A stretch of 5,552 bases of DNA from Desulfobacterales bacterium (GTDB lineage Bacteria; Desulfobacterota; Desulfobacteria; Desulfobacterales; C00003060), in the NCBI GenBank assembly GCA_030629475.1, contig DAOVOU010000165.1:1-5552 (forward strand), written 5' to 3'. The position numbers and the translations under genes are program-made. The notes beneath the pieces were generated by a model. That model was not told the DNA's origin and did not search any database. It was given only the letters and a program-made list of their open reading frames with translations. Below are positions 1 to 5,270 of this stretch, one piece after another (the first letter of the stretch is position 1; every line of letters begins with the position of its first letter).

Positions 1-31
1 CAGACAGTCGTTTCCGCATTTCAGTTTTCAA
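1..31 (-). CDS. dxr: Start of 1-deoxy-D-xylulose 5-phosphate reductoisomerase (partial, cut by window edge)
   Basis: Only about ten codons are present, running off the left edge. A clear Shine-Dalgarno AAGGAG lies on the minus strand at 45-40. Eight bases later a TTG at 31-29 opens a frame reading M-K-T-E-M-R-K-R-L-S. An internal ATG at 19-17 gives M-R-K-R-L-S, which matches the usual lead-in to the Dxr N-terminal NADPH-binding motif (typically K-x-L-S-I-L-G-S-T-G-S-I-G). The TTG has the better ribosome-site spacing; the ATG would sit 20 bases away. dxr commonly follows cdsA in this cluster, and its product makes MEP for isoprenoid synthesis, feeding UppS. The identification rests on ten codons, the ribosome site and gene order, so it is an inference. 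Confidence 0.55.
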   Translation of the reverse strand, partial: MKTEMRKRLS

Positions 32-72
32 TTCCAATTCTCCTTATTGAGAAACGGCATGTTCCATTCTTC

Positions 73-86
73 AGTTTACACTTTTT
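73..86 (-). repeat. Inverted copy of the 14-bp core of the 56-bp repeat
   Basis: AGTTTACACTTTTT at 73-86 is the exact reverse complement of AAAAAGTGTAAACT at 166-179 and 363-376. The match does not obviously extend into the rest of the 56-bp unit. With the copy at 166-179 it could form a 14-bp stem around a 79-base loop. Confidence 0.65.
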
Positions 87-165
87 CAAAAACGAGAATA
101 AAAGGCTTACGCCTAAACTCCATAGGCTGGAGCTTTTGGAATTAATCCGTAAGGATTTTATATCA

Positions 166-221
166 AAAAAGTGTAAACTACTTTTTGGCTTGTGTGAAGG
201 ATGCCCACTTTTTCTATAGAG
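166..221 (+). repeat. Dispersed repeat of about 56 bp, copy A
   Basis: This copy begins AAAAAGTGTAAACTACTTTT (20 bases identical to copy B), then has a few variable bases, then TGTGAAGGATGCC (13 bases identical), then a T-rich tail ending near CTATAGAG. It lies in the same orientation as copy B at 363-418. The alternation of conserved and variable blocks suggests a diverged intergenic element rather than a recent duplication. Confidence 0.7.
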
Positions 222-283
222 ACCAAAAAGTAATGTTCCGCTCCTTTGGGCTTTGATCATGATTTTGGCAACTTCAACATGTG

Positions 284-336
284 TGTGGGAGCGGCTTTCT
301 AGCCGCGACAATCGCGGCAAGAATGCCGCTCCCACA
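284..336. repeat. BIME-like pair of inverted REP elements
   Basis: A 53-base near-perfect hairpin. The outer arms TGTGGGAGCGGC (284-295) and GCCGCTCCCACA (325-336) are exact complements, as are the inner arms GCCGCGA (302-308) and TCGCGGC (312-318). TTCT/AGAA pairs between them, so 25-base arms carry only two mismatches around a CAA loop. Each half also folds alone as a REP: a GGGAG foot plus the hairpin GCGGC-TTTCTA-GCCGC, mirrored as GCGGC-AAGAAT-GCCGC. This resembles REP/BIME elements of Pseudomonas and Stenotrophomonas, which are mobilised by RAYT (Y1 HUH) transposases. No RAYT is in the window. In the transcript the hairpin could stabilise the cdsA 3' end or attenuate transcription; it has no following U-tract. 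Confidence 0.8.
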
Positions 337-362
337 AATTGGCCCAAATAATGATTGACGTC

Positions 363-418
363 AAAAAGTGTAAACTACTTTTGGAGTTCTGTGAAGGATG
401 CCTGATTTTTGATATAAA
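363..418 (+). repeat. Dispersed repeat of about 56 bp, copy B
   Basis: Direct copy of 166-221. It shares the 20-base AAAAAGTGTAAACTACTTTT block and the TGTGAAGGATGCC block, and differs in the short spacer and the T-rich tail. Copies A and B flank the BIME, one on each side. Confidence 0.7.
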
Positions 419-453
419 AGCCGCCTTTGTTTGAGCCAAAAAAGGTCTAATTC

Positions 454-491
454 TCCATCAATCGTCAATCATCAATCGTCAATCGTCAATC
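454..491. repeat. Heptamer tandem repeat overlapping the cdsA stop codon
   Basis: In 7-base register the units are TCCATCA (454-460), ATCGTCA (461-467), ATCATCA (468-474), ATCGTCA (475-481) and ATCGTCA (482-488), then ATC. The last full unit contains the cdsA stop codon (486-488), so the array starts inside the gene end. An opposite-orientation copy, ATGATTGACG at 351-360, is the exact complement of CGTCAATCAT at 463-472. Confidence 0.85.
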
Positions 492-1289
492 CAACAGGGT
501 CTTGAAATAATACAACCCTGGTGCTGCAAAAAGCAAGGCATCAATCCGGTCCAGGAAGCCTCCGTGTCCCGGAAAGATACTTCCGGAGTCCTTCAGGCCG
601 ACCGAGCGTTTCAACATCGATTCGACCAGATCACCTGTCTGCCCCAAGGCCCCCATGACCATAATCAAAGCAATCCAGAAACCCCAGCCAAACTCGGGGA
701 AGCAGCATTGCTTAAATAAGGCGCCAACCAAGAGGTTGGCCGCCAATCCGCCTACTGCTCCCTCCACGGTCTTACCAGGGCTTATTCTCGGCGCAAGCTT
801 ATGCCGACCAAAGGCCCTTCCAACGTAGTAGGCAGCCGTGTCCCCGGTAATTATGACTGCCATAAGAAGAAATGTCCACGTCGCCCCCTGATTCCAATTC
901 CGGATCAGTATCAAGTGGCCCAGCAAGAAGGGGATATAAATAAGGCCTGTGACCTGCTTGTAAAGCATTTCCGGCACGGAAGTCTGTGGGTCGAACCGTG
1001 CCAGGCAGATCATGGCAGAACCGAAGAAGGCCAGGACCAGCGCGGCAGGGATTACCACCAAACCGTCCCAATAAAAAGAGGCTAGCATGACCAGGCCAAG
1101 GACCAACCCTGGCGCTTTTATGGCCATCGTCTCCCGGGACAGAACCAGGGCGTAGTATTCCAACAGGCTCACTGCTGCCGCCAAGCCCACAACCAGGGCA
1201 AAACAGGTTCGGCCCCCCTTCCCTATCAACAAGACCAGCAGGGGCAAAAGCACCAATGCCGTAAGCCATCGTTTTAAATGCGAAGACAT
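486..1289 (-). CDS. cdsA: Phosphatidate cytidylyltransferase (CDP-diacylglycerol synthase)
   Basis: Integral membrane enzyme that converts phosphatidic acid and CTP to CDP-diacylglycerol, the precursor of the bacterial phospholipids. It has 267 residues, normal for the family. Hydrophobic helices fill most of the chain, for example residues 9-23, 27-49, 60-94, 114-129, 138-156, 176-192 and 203-217. The CTP_transf_1 signature lies at residues 224-248: S-x-L-K-R, then K-D, then P-G-H-G-G-x-x-D-R. Other family features are G-D-T-A-A-Y at 149-154, S-P-G-K-T-V-E-G at 170-177 and the acidic D220. The ATG at 1289 has only a weak, distant ribosome site (GGAG about 13 bases upstream), yet the M-S-S-H-L-K-R-W-L-T start fits the family. 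It follows uppS after about 200 bp of repeat, and the stop codon sits in another heptamer array. Confidence 0.96.
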   Translation of the reverse strand: MSSHLKRWLTALVLLPLLVLLIGKGGRTCFALVVGLAAAVSLLEYYALVLSRETMAIKAPGLVLGLVMLASFYWDGLVVIPAALVLAFFGSAMICLARFDPQTSVPEMLYKQVTGLIYIPFLLGHLILIRNWNQGATWTFLLMAVIITGDTAAYYVGRAFGRHKLAPRISPGKTVEGAVGGLAANLLVGALFKQCCFPEFGWGFWIALIMVMGALGQTGDLVESMLKRSVGLKDSGSIFPGHGGFLDRIDALLFAAPGLYYFKTLLD

Positions 1290-1311
1290 GGGACTTAGTT
1301 CGCTCCGCTCA

Positions 1312-1326
1312 TCCGCCTACGGCGGA
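1312..1326. repeat. Small perfect dyad upstream of cdsA
   Basis: TCCGCC (1312-1317), TAC, GGCGGA (1321-1326) is a 6-bp perfect stem with a 3-base loop. It sits between the left heptamer array (1327-1361) and the cdsA start, and may be part of the same inserted element. It could also influence translation initiation of cdsA, whose ribosome site is weak. Confidence 0.55.
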
Positions 1327-1361
1327 CTGGATGCTTGATACTGGATACTGGATGCTGGATA
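1327..1361 (+). repeat. Heptamer array CTGGATA, left arm
   Basis: Five consecutive units in 7-base register: CTGGATG, CTTGATA, CTGGATA, CTGGATG, CTGGATA. It faces the reverse-complement array at 1388-1419 across a 26-base spacer. The stretch GATACTGGATACTGG (1337-1351) is an exact 15-base complement of 1405-1419. Confidence 0.9.
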
Positions 1362-1387
1362 GCAAAAAAGGAAAATCTCCCTTATTC

Positions 1388-1422
1388 AATCCAGTATCGA
1401 GTGACCAGTATCCAGTATCTGC
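1388..1422 (-). repeat. Heptamer array TATCCAG, right arm (inverted)
   Basis: Units in register: AATCCAG (1388-1394), TATCGAG (1395-1401), TGACCAG (1402-1408), TATCCAG (1409-1415), TATCTGC (1416-1422). These are the reverse complement of the CTGGATA family at 1327-1361. Together the two arrays form an imperfect hairpin whose best part is a 15-bp perfect stem. Confidence 0.88.
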
Positions 1423-1490
1423 CAAAGTTTGCAAACCACGTACCCCACAAAACTTGACTCATCTGTAAAGGTTTCGCCTTATCAAGACGA

Positions 1491-2252
1491 CTATTGCCTG
1501 TGAGGCGCTTTCTTGATCTGGGCACCGGTCATCCCAAATCGACGCTCACGCTTTTCGTAATCGTGCAGTATCCGGATCAACTCCTCTCTTCTAAAATCGG
1601 GCCAGAGGGTATTCGTGACATGAATCTCTGTGTAGGCAATCTGCCATAGCAAGAAGTTGCTGACCCGCATCTCACCACTGGTTCGAATCAGAAGATCTGG
1701 CTCTGGCATTCCCTGCGTATAAAGATAATTTGAAAAAACCGCTTTTGTTATCTCCTCGGGTTGAAGGCGGCCCGCTCGAACCTCGGTTGCGATCTTCCGA
1801 GCCGCCGCCACAATCTCATCCTGCCCCCCGTAGCTCAAGGCCAGGTTGAGAATCATCCCCTGGTTTTCTCGGGTCATATCCATGACTTCCTGGAGTACCT
1901 TCACAACATCACCCGGGAACCTTTCGATCTGGCCAATGGCATTCAGACGTATGCCGTTTTCCATCATTTCCGGCAATTCTGACCTGAGAAAACCTTTCAA
2001 CAGACTCATGAGAGCCAAGATTTCTCGCCGAGGCCGCTGCCAGTTTTCGGTTGAAAACGCATAGAGGGTCAGAAACTCTATCCCGATCTCACGGCAGGCT
2101 CGCACAATGTCCCGGACCGACTCAGCGCCTTCCCGGTGACCCCTGATCCGGTTTAGGGAACGTTTTTTGGCCCAACGGCCGTTGCCATCCATGATAATGG
2201 CAATATGTCGTGGGAGGGAGTCGGGTAGTGAGGAAGGAACATCAGAATTCAA
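1491..2252 (-). CDS. uppS: Isoprenyl transferase (undecaprenyl diphosphate synthase)
   Basis: Cytoplasmic cis-prenyltransferase that condenses isopentenyl diphosphate onto farnesyl diphosphate to make undecaprenyl diphosphate, the lipid carrier for peptidoglycan and O-antigen. From this start it has 253 residues, usual for the family. Conserved blocks are H-I-A-I-I-M-D-G-N-G-R-W-A at 16-28 with catalytic Asp22, G-H-R-x-G at 38-42, L-Y-A-F-S-T-E-N-W at 63-71, L-A-L-S-Y-G-G-Q-D-E at 137-146, and R-T-S-G-E-x-R-x-S-N-F-L at 190-201 for diphosphate binding. No ATG precedes the first motif. I chose the TTG at 2252 (11-nt overlap with frr, N-terminus of normal length). A second TTG at 2288 would add 12 basic residues and overlap frr by 47 nt, with no ribosome site. 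Neither TTG has a strong Shine-Dalgarno, so coupling to frr translation is likely. Confidence 0.94.
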   Translation of the reverse strand: MNSDVPSSLPDSLPRHIAIIMDGNGRWAKKRSLNRIRGHREGAESVRDIVRACREIGIEFLTLYAFSTENWQRPRREILALMSLLKGFLRSELPEMMENGIRLNAIGQIERFPGDVVKVLQEVMDMTRENQGMILNLALSYGGQDEIVAAARKIATEVRAGRLQPEEITKAVFSNYLYTQGMPEPDLLIRTSGEMRVSNFLLWQIAYTEIHVTNTLWPDFRREELIRILHDYEKRERRFGMTGAQIKKAPHRQ

Positions 2253-2799
2253 GGATCTCTTTCTCTTTTTCCTGGCAGGTCTGGTCAACTAGTCGGATGT
2301 AATCGTCTGTGATTTTCTGCACCTTGTCTTGAGCCCTGTAAAAATTATCCTCTGCGATCTCACCATCCTTCTTCATGCCCTTGAGAAGCTCATTCGTGTC
2401 CCGGCGGATATTCCGGATGGATACCTTGTGCTCCTCAGCTATCTTGCCAACGACCTTGACAAGCTCTCTTCGCCGCTCTTCAGTTAGCGGCGGTATAGGA
2501 ACACGGATGAGCTTGCCGTCGCTCATGGGGGTCAGCCCAAGCTCTGATTTAAGGATCTCCTTTTCAATCTCGGAAATGACCGACTGATCCCAGGGCTGAA
2601 TAACGATAAGCCTGCTCTCCGGAACAGACAAGGAGGCTACCTGGTTCAAAGGGGTGGGTGTTCCGTAATAGCTTACCTTTATGCCCTCAAACAGTGCAAG
2701 GGAAGCTCGACCGGTACGGATCCTCTTAAATTCATTTTTTAGGGCATCAATCGACTTATCCATCCCCTCACGTGCATCATCACAGAGTGCATCAATCAT
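2242..2799 (-). CDS. frr: Ribosome recycling factor
   Basis: RRF acts with EF-G to split the post-termination 70S ribosome. It has 185 residues, exactly the common family length. Visible motifs are R-T-G-R-A-S at 28-33 in the long helical domain, the small beta domain around T-P-L-N-Q-V-A-S (49-56) and L-T-P-M-S-D-G-K (89-96), P-L-T-E-E-R-R at 104-110, and V-S-I-R-N-I-R-R-D at 126-134 carrying the conserved arginines. The start ATG overlaps the pyrH end by 8 nt (ATGATTGA, with TGA the pyrH stop). A strong Shine-Dalgarno AAAGGAGG lies nine bases upstream, inside pyrH. The arrangement suggests both independent initiation and coupling. Its 3' end overlaps the start of uppS. Confidence 0.98.
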   Translation of the reverse strand: MIDALCDDAREGMDKSIDALKNEFKRIRTGRASLALFEGIKVSYYGTPTPLNQVASLSVPESRLIVIQPWDQSVISEIEKEILKSELGLTPMSDGKLIRVPIPPLTEERRRELVKVVGKIAEEHKVSIRNIRRDTNELLKGMKKDGEIAEDNFYRAQDKVQKITDDYIRLVDQTCQEKEKEILEF

Positions 2800-3523
2800 C
2801 TTCTGATGCCTCCTTTATTCGAGTTCCAACATCTTCCCCGCAGACAACTCGTCTAAGATTCCCTTTTACTCTGAGGTTGAAGACAATGATAGGAAGCCCG
2901 TTATCCATTGCCAGGGAAATGGCAGTCGAATCCATAACCTTCAGTTTTTGCTTGAGGACTTCAAGATAGGTAACGTTATCCATTTTTTTTGCACGGGCAT
3001 CCACGACCGGGTCAGCATCATAAATGCCGTCCACCTTAGTGGCCTTGAAGAGCACTTCTGCATCAATTTCCTGGGCCCTCAGGGCCGCTGCGGTGTCAGT
3101 AGTGAAATAAGGATTACCGGTTCCAGCAGCAAAGATCACGGCCCGCCCCTTTTCCAGATGCCTGATAGCCCGCCTGAGGATATACGGTTCAGCAACGGCA
3201 CACATCTCGATAGCCGTCTGGACCCGGGTCTGAACACCCCTTTTTTCAAGAGCGTCCTGGAGAGCGATACTGTTGATCACAGTGGCTAACATGCCGATAT
3301 GGTCCGCCGACGTGCGGTCCATGCCGTAGAAACTGGCTGCCACGCCGCGAAAGATATTCCCGCCACCAACAACCAGGGCGATCTGGACCCCAAGATCGTA
3401 AACTGATCGAACCTCGCCAGCGAGATAGCTAATCATCTCAGGGCTTATGCCATAACTTTGATCACCCATCAACGCCTCGCCGCTGAGCTTAACCAGGATT
3501 CTTTTGTATTTTGGAGAAGGCAT
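2792..3523 (-). CDS. pyrH: Uridylate (UMP) kinase
   Basis: Phosphorylates UMP to UDP with ATP in pyrimidine nucleotide synthesis; bacterial enzymes are hexameric and regulated by GTP and UTP. It has 243 residues, typical of the family. Amino-acid-kinase fold motifs are K-L-S-G-E-A-L at 12-18, [10 protein letters not shown] at 51-60, [13 protein letters not shown] at 69-81 for UMP contact, [13 protein letters not shown] at 134-146, [13 protein letters not shown] at 160-172 for ATP binding, and M-D-S-T-A at 197-201. The ATG at 3523 has only a modest ribosome site (AGGT five bases upstream), and the heptamer array begins about ten bases before the start. It therefore lacks the tight coupling to tsf that its downstream neighbours have with it. 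Confidence 0.98.
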   Translation of the reverse strand: MPSPKYKRILVKLSGEALMGDQSYGISPEMISYLAGEVRSVYDLGVQIALVVGGGNIFRGVAASFYGMDRTSADHIGMLATVINSIALQDALEKRGVQTRVQTAIEMCAVAEPYILRRAIRHLEKGRAVIFAAGTGNPYFTTDTAAALRAQEIDAEVLFKATKVDGIYDADPVVDARAKKMDNVTYLEVLKQKLKVMDSTAISLAMDNGLPIIVFNLRVKGNLRRVVCGEDVGTRIKEASEDD

Positions 3524-3533
3524 GTTACCTATC

Positions 3534-3715
3534 GGTCATTGGTCATTTATCATTTATCATTTATCATTTATCATTAGTCATTTATCATTAGTGATTGGTC
3601 ATTGGTCATTGGTTACTGGTCATTAGTCACTGGTCATTGGTCATTGGTTATTTATTATTGGTCATTGGTCATTTATCATTGGTCATTGGTCATTGCTTAT
3701 TATTGATTGGCCATT
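3534..3715 (+). repeat. 26-unit heptamer tandem array in the tsf-pyrH gap
   Basis: Reading the plus strand in strict 7-base register from 3534 gives exactly 26 units with no insertion or deletion. Eleven are GGTCATT, six TATCATT, one AGTCATT; the other eight are one- or multi-base variants such as GGTTATT, AGTGATT, TATTATT and GGCCATT. TATCATT units cluster near pyrH (3548-3575) and GGTCATT units dominate the middle. In the transcript each standard unit reads AATGACC or AATGATA. TGA recurs in a period not divisible by three, so the mRNA strand is closed in all frames and the array is non-coding there. Confidence 0.95.
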
Positions 3716-3746
3716 GATAAATGATAGATGATAAATGATAAATGAT
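3716..3746 (-). repeat. Inverted heptamer units closing the tsf-pyrH array
   Basis: Immediately after the 26th unit the orientation flips. After GATA come AATGATA (3720-3726), GATGATA (3727-3733), AATGATA (3734-3740) and AATGAT (3741-3746), reverse complements of TATCATT. Bases 3720-3746 pair with 3549-3575 over 27 positions with one mismatch, enclosing a 144-base loop of the remaining heptads. The last unit ends two bases from the tsf stop codon (3749-3751). Confidence 0.92.
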
Positions 3747-3748
3747 TT

Positions 3749-4348
3749 CTACTCCGCTCCCAATTGATAACGGACAAATCGTCTCACAGTGATGTTCTCA
3801 CCCGTCTTTGTAATTATATCATGAATCAGGTCCTGTGTGGTGATGTCCGGGTCCTTAATATACTGCTGGTCCAGAAGGCACGACTCCTTATAGAACTTCT
3901 CCATTTTCCCCTGGATAATTTTATCGAGTATCTTTTCCCGTTTTCCCGTCTCTACAGCCTGTGCCCTGTAAATCTCTTCCTCGCGCTGTATCACTTGCTC
4001 AGGGATATCCTCTCTGCGGATGCCAAGGGGCTTGCTCGCCGCAATGTGCATGGCCAAATCCTTGACAAACTTCTTGAACTCATCGGTCTTGGCCACAAAA
4101 TCGGTCTCGCAGTTCACTTCCACAAGGACACCTATCTTGCCGCCAGTGTGGATATATGAATGTATCAAACCCTCAGAGGTTTCCCGCCCGGCCCGCTTCA
4201 GGGCCGTGGCCAGTCCCTTCTTGCGCAGAAAATCGATAGCCTTTTCCATGTCTCCGTCTGCATCCTTCAGGGCCTCTTTGCAATTCAAAACGCCTGCATT
4301 TGTCCTTGTCCGTAATTCCTTAATCATCTGGGCACTGATTTCTGCCAT
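3749..4348 (-). CDS. tsf: Elongation factor Ts
   Basis: Guanine nucleotide exchange factor that releases GDP from EF-Tu. It has 199 residues, the short form as in Thermus rather than the roughly 280 residues of E. coli. Residues 1-45 form the N-terminal UBA-like domain, with L-R-x-R-T-N-A-G-V-L-N-C-K-E-A-L (12-27) where most homologues read T-G-A-G-x-x-D-C. The core domain follows, with V-N-C-E-T-D-F-V-A-K at 78-87; the T-D-F-V segment is the part that disturbs the EF-Tu magnesium site. The C-terminus has the usual T-G-E-N-I-x-V-R-R-F. The ATG directly follows the rpsB TAG with no spacer. Its Shine-Dalgarno (GAGGAG) lies within the last rpsB codons, indicating translational coupling that matches S2 and EF-Ts output. 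Confidence 0.98.
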   Translation of the reverse strand: MAEISAQMIKELRTRTNAGVLNCKEALKDADGDMEKAIDFLRKKGLATALKRAGRETSEGLIHSYIHTGGKIGVLVEVNCETDFVAKTDEFKKFVKDLAMHIAASKPLGIRREDIPEQVIQREEEIYRAQAVETGKREKILDKIIQGKMEKFYKESCLLDQQYIKDPDITTQDLIHDIITKTGENITVRRFVRYQLGAE

Positions 4349-5221
4349 CTACAACTCCTCTCGTACCTCATCACCTGCATCTTCATCGGTTTGGTCAGAT
4401 GCGGGGGCTTCTTTTCTAATAATTTCCACAATGGGACCCTCTGAGCCATCAGCAGTGACGGCCGTTTCGCCTGGCCCAGCCACAGCAGCTCCTGCTTCGA
4501 CAGCCTCCTTGTCTGTCTCGGCCTGCAGACGCTCTTCCATACGCTCACGACCCTCGATGCAAGCGTCGGCTATTCGGGAAGTCATCAGTCGGATGGCCCT
4601 AATGGCGTCGTCATTGCCAGGTATAATATAGTCTATTTCGTCCGGATCACAATTGCTATCTACAATGGCCACAATAGGTATGCCAAGCCGTCTTGCTTCA
4701 CGGACCGCAATGTTTTCATTCTTGGGATCCACAATAAACAAGGCCCCGGGCAGCCTTTCCATATTACCGATCCCCCCAAGGTTATTTTCAAGCTTTGCCC
4801 TTTCTTTGTCCAGTTTCAGTATCTCTTTCTTGGGAAAGCGATTGACACTTCCATCGGCAAAAATGCCTGTAAGATACTTGAGCCTTTCGATGCCTTTTTT
4901 TATGGTCTGAAAATTTGTGAGCATCCCTCCCAGCCAGCGGTTGTGCACATAGAACATCTCGCACCGGTTGGCCTCTTCATAGATGGAATCGCGTGCCTGT
5001 TTCTTGGTTCCTACAAAGAGAACCGATTTGCCATTTGCAACTGTGTCCACAACAAACTCGTAGGCCGTTTTGAACATCCTGACCGTTTGCTGCAAATCAA
5101 TAATATAGATCCCGTTGCGGGCACCAAAAATGTAAGTTTTCATCTTGGGGTTCCACCGTCTGGTCTGGTGACCAAAATGGACACCCGACTCCAGCAACTG
5201 CTTCATGGTGATGTGAGACAT
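4349..5221 (-). CDS. rpsB: 30S ribosomal protein S2 with acidic C-terminal extension
   Basis: S2 binds late at the cleft between head and body of the 30S subunit. From this start it has 290 residues, against about 230-260 for most homologues. Conserved blocks are [22 protein letters not shown] at 6-27, [10 protein letters not shown] at 35-44, W-L-G-G-M-L-T-N-F at 96-104, the helical hairpin at roughly 105-150, and [20 protein letters not shown] at 187-206. The core ends near 225; residues 228-290 are a low-complexity acidic, Ala- and Glu-rich tail. I chose ATG 5221 because GGAGG lies five bases upstream and [10 protein letters not shown] matches family N-termini. The upstream in-frame ATG at 5233 overlaps that Shine-Dalgarno and is rejected. 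Confidence 0.97.
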   Translation of the reverse strand: MSHITMKQLLESGVHFGHQTRRWNPKMKTYIFGARNGIYIIDLQQTVRMFKTAYEFVVDTVANGKSVLFVGTKKQARDSIYEEANRCEMFYVHNRWLGGMLTNFQTIKKGIERLKYLTGIFADGSVNRFPKKEILKLDKERAKLENNLGGIGNMERLPGALFIVDPKNENIAVREARRLGIPIVAIVDSNCDPDEIDYIIPGNDDAIRAIRLMTSRIADACIEGRERMEERLQAETDKEAVEAGAAVAGPGETAVTADGSEGPIVEIIRKEAPASDQTDEDAGDEVREEL

Positions 5222-5248
5222 GCTATCCTCCATTGTTTTCGGTTGTTC

Positions 5249-5270
5249 CGAGACCCTTCCAAAGGTCCCG
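5249..5270 (-). promoter_or_regulatory. Stem-loop in the rpsB leader
   Basis: In the transcript CGGGACC (5270-5264) pairs with GGTCTCG (5255-5249) over seven base pairs including one G-U, with an eight-base loop (5263-5256). It lies about 17 bases upstream of the rpsB Shine-Dalgarno and is flanked on both sides by GGAAC. Position and shape fit a leader element that could bind S2 or affect initiation, but no covariation can be seen from one sequence. A smaller CCAC-GAGAA-GTGG hairpin lies upstream at 5310-5298. Confidence 0.4.

Larger units (their letters stand above)
32..485. other. 454-bp cdsA-dxr intergenic region rich in repeats
   Basis: No credible gene is present. The region holds two direct copies of a 56-bp repeat (166-221 and 363-418), an inverted copy of its 14-bp core (73-86), a BIME-like REP pair (284-336) and a heptamer array at the cdsA end (454-491). 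Small weak dyads also occur, for example CTCCA 118-122 with TGGAG 128-132, and AATCC 144-148 with GGATT 153-157. None is followed by a convincing U-tract in the direction of transcription. Whether cdsA and dxr are still co-transcribed across this gap cannot be read from the sequence. Confidence 0.8.

Noticed and set aside
21..347. 108-codon open frame on the minus strand in the cdsA-dxr gap
   Set aside because: It runs through the BIME hairpin and copy A of the 56-bp repeat, has no recognisable domain, and ends where the dxr ribosome site and start lie. Chance open frame.
433..447. Intrinsic terminator after cdsA using the U-run at 446-435
   Set aside because: The minus strand reads GACCTTTTTTGGCTC but no stable stem precedes the T-run, so it does not meet terminator form.
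3534..3715. Coding repeat on the plus strand (the heptad is open, three units giving a seven-residue period)
   Set aside because: There is no start codon with a ribosome site, no extension beyond the array, and the region lies antisense inside a well-defined operon gap.
3534..3746. CRISPR array
   Set aside because: Units are 7 bp with no spacers and tolerate substitutions; there is no 24-40 bp repeat with unique spacers and no cas gene.
4020..4631. 203-codon plus-strand open frame over rpsB and tsf
   Set aside because: It is antisense to two strongly conserved genes, is Ser- and Ala-rich low complexity, and has no domain; a shadow of codon bias.
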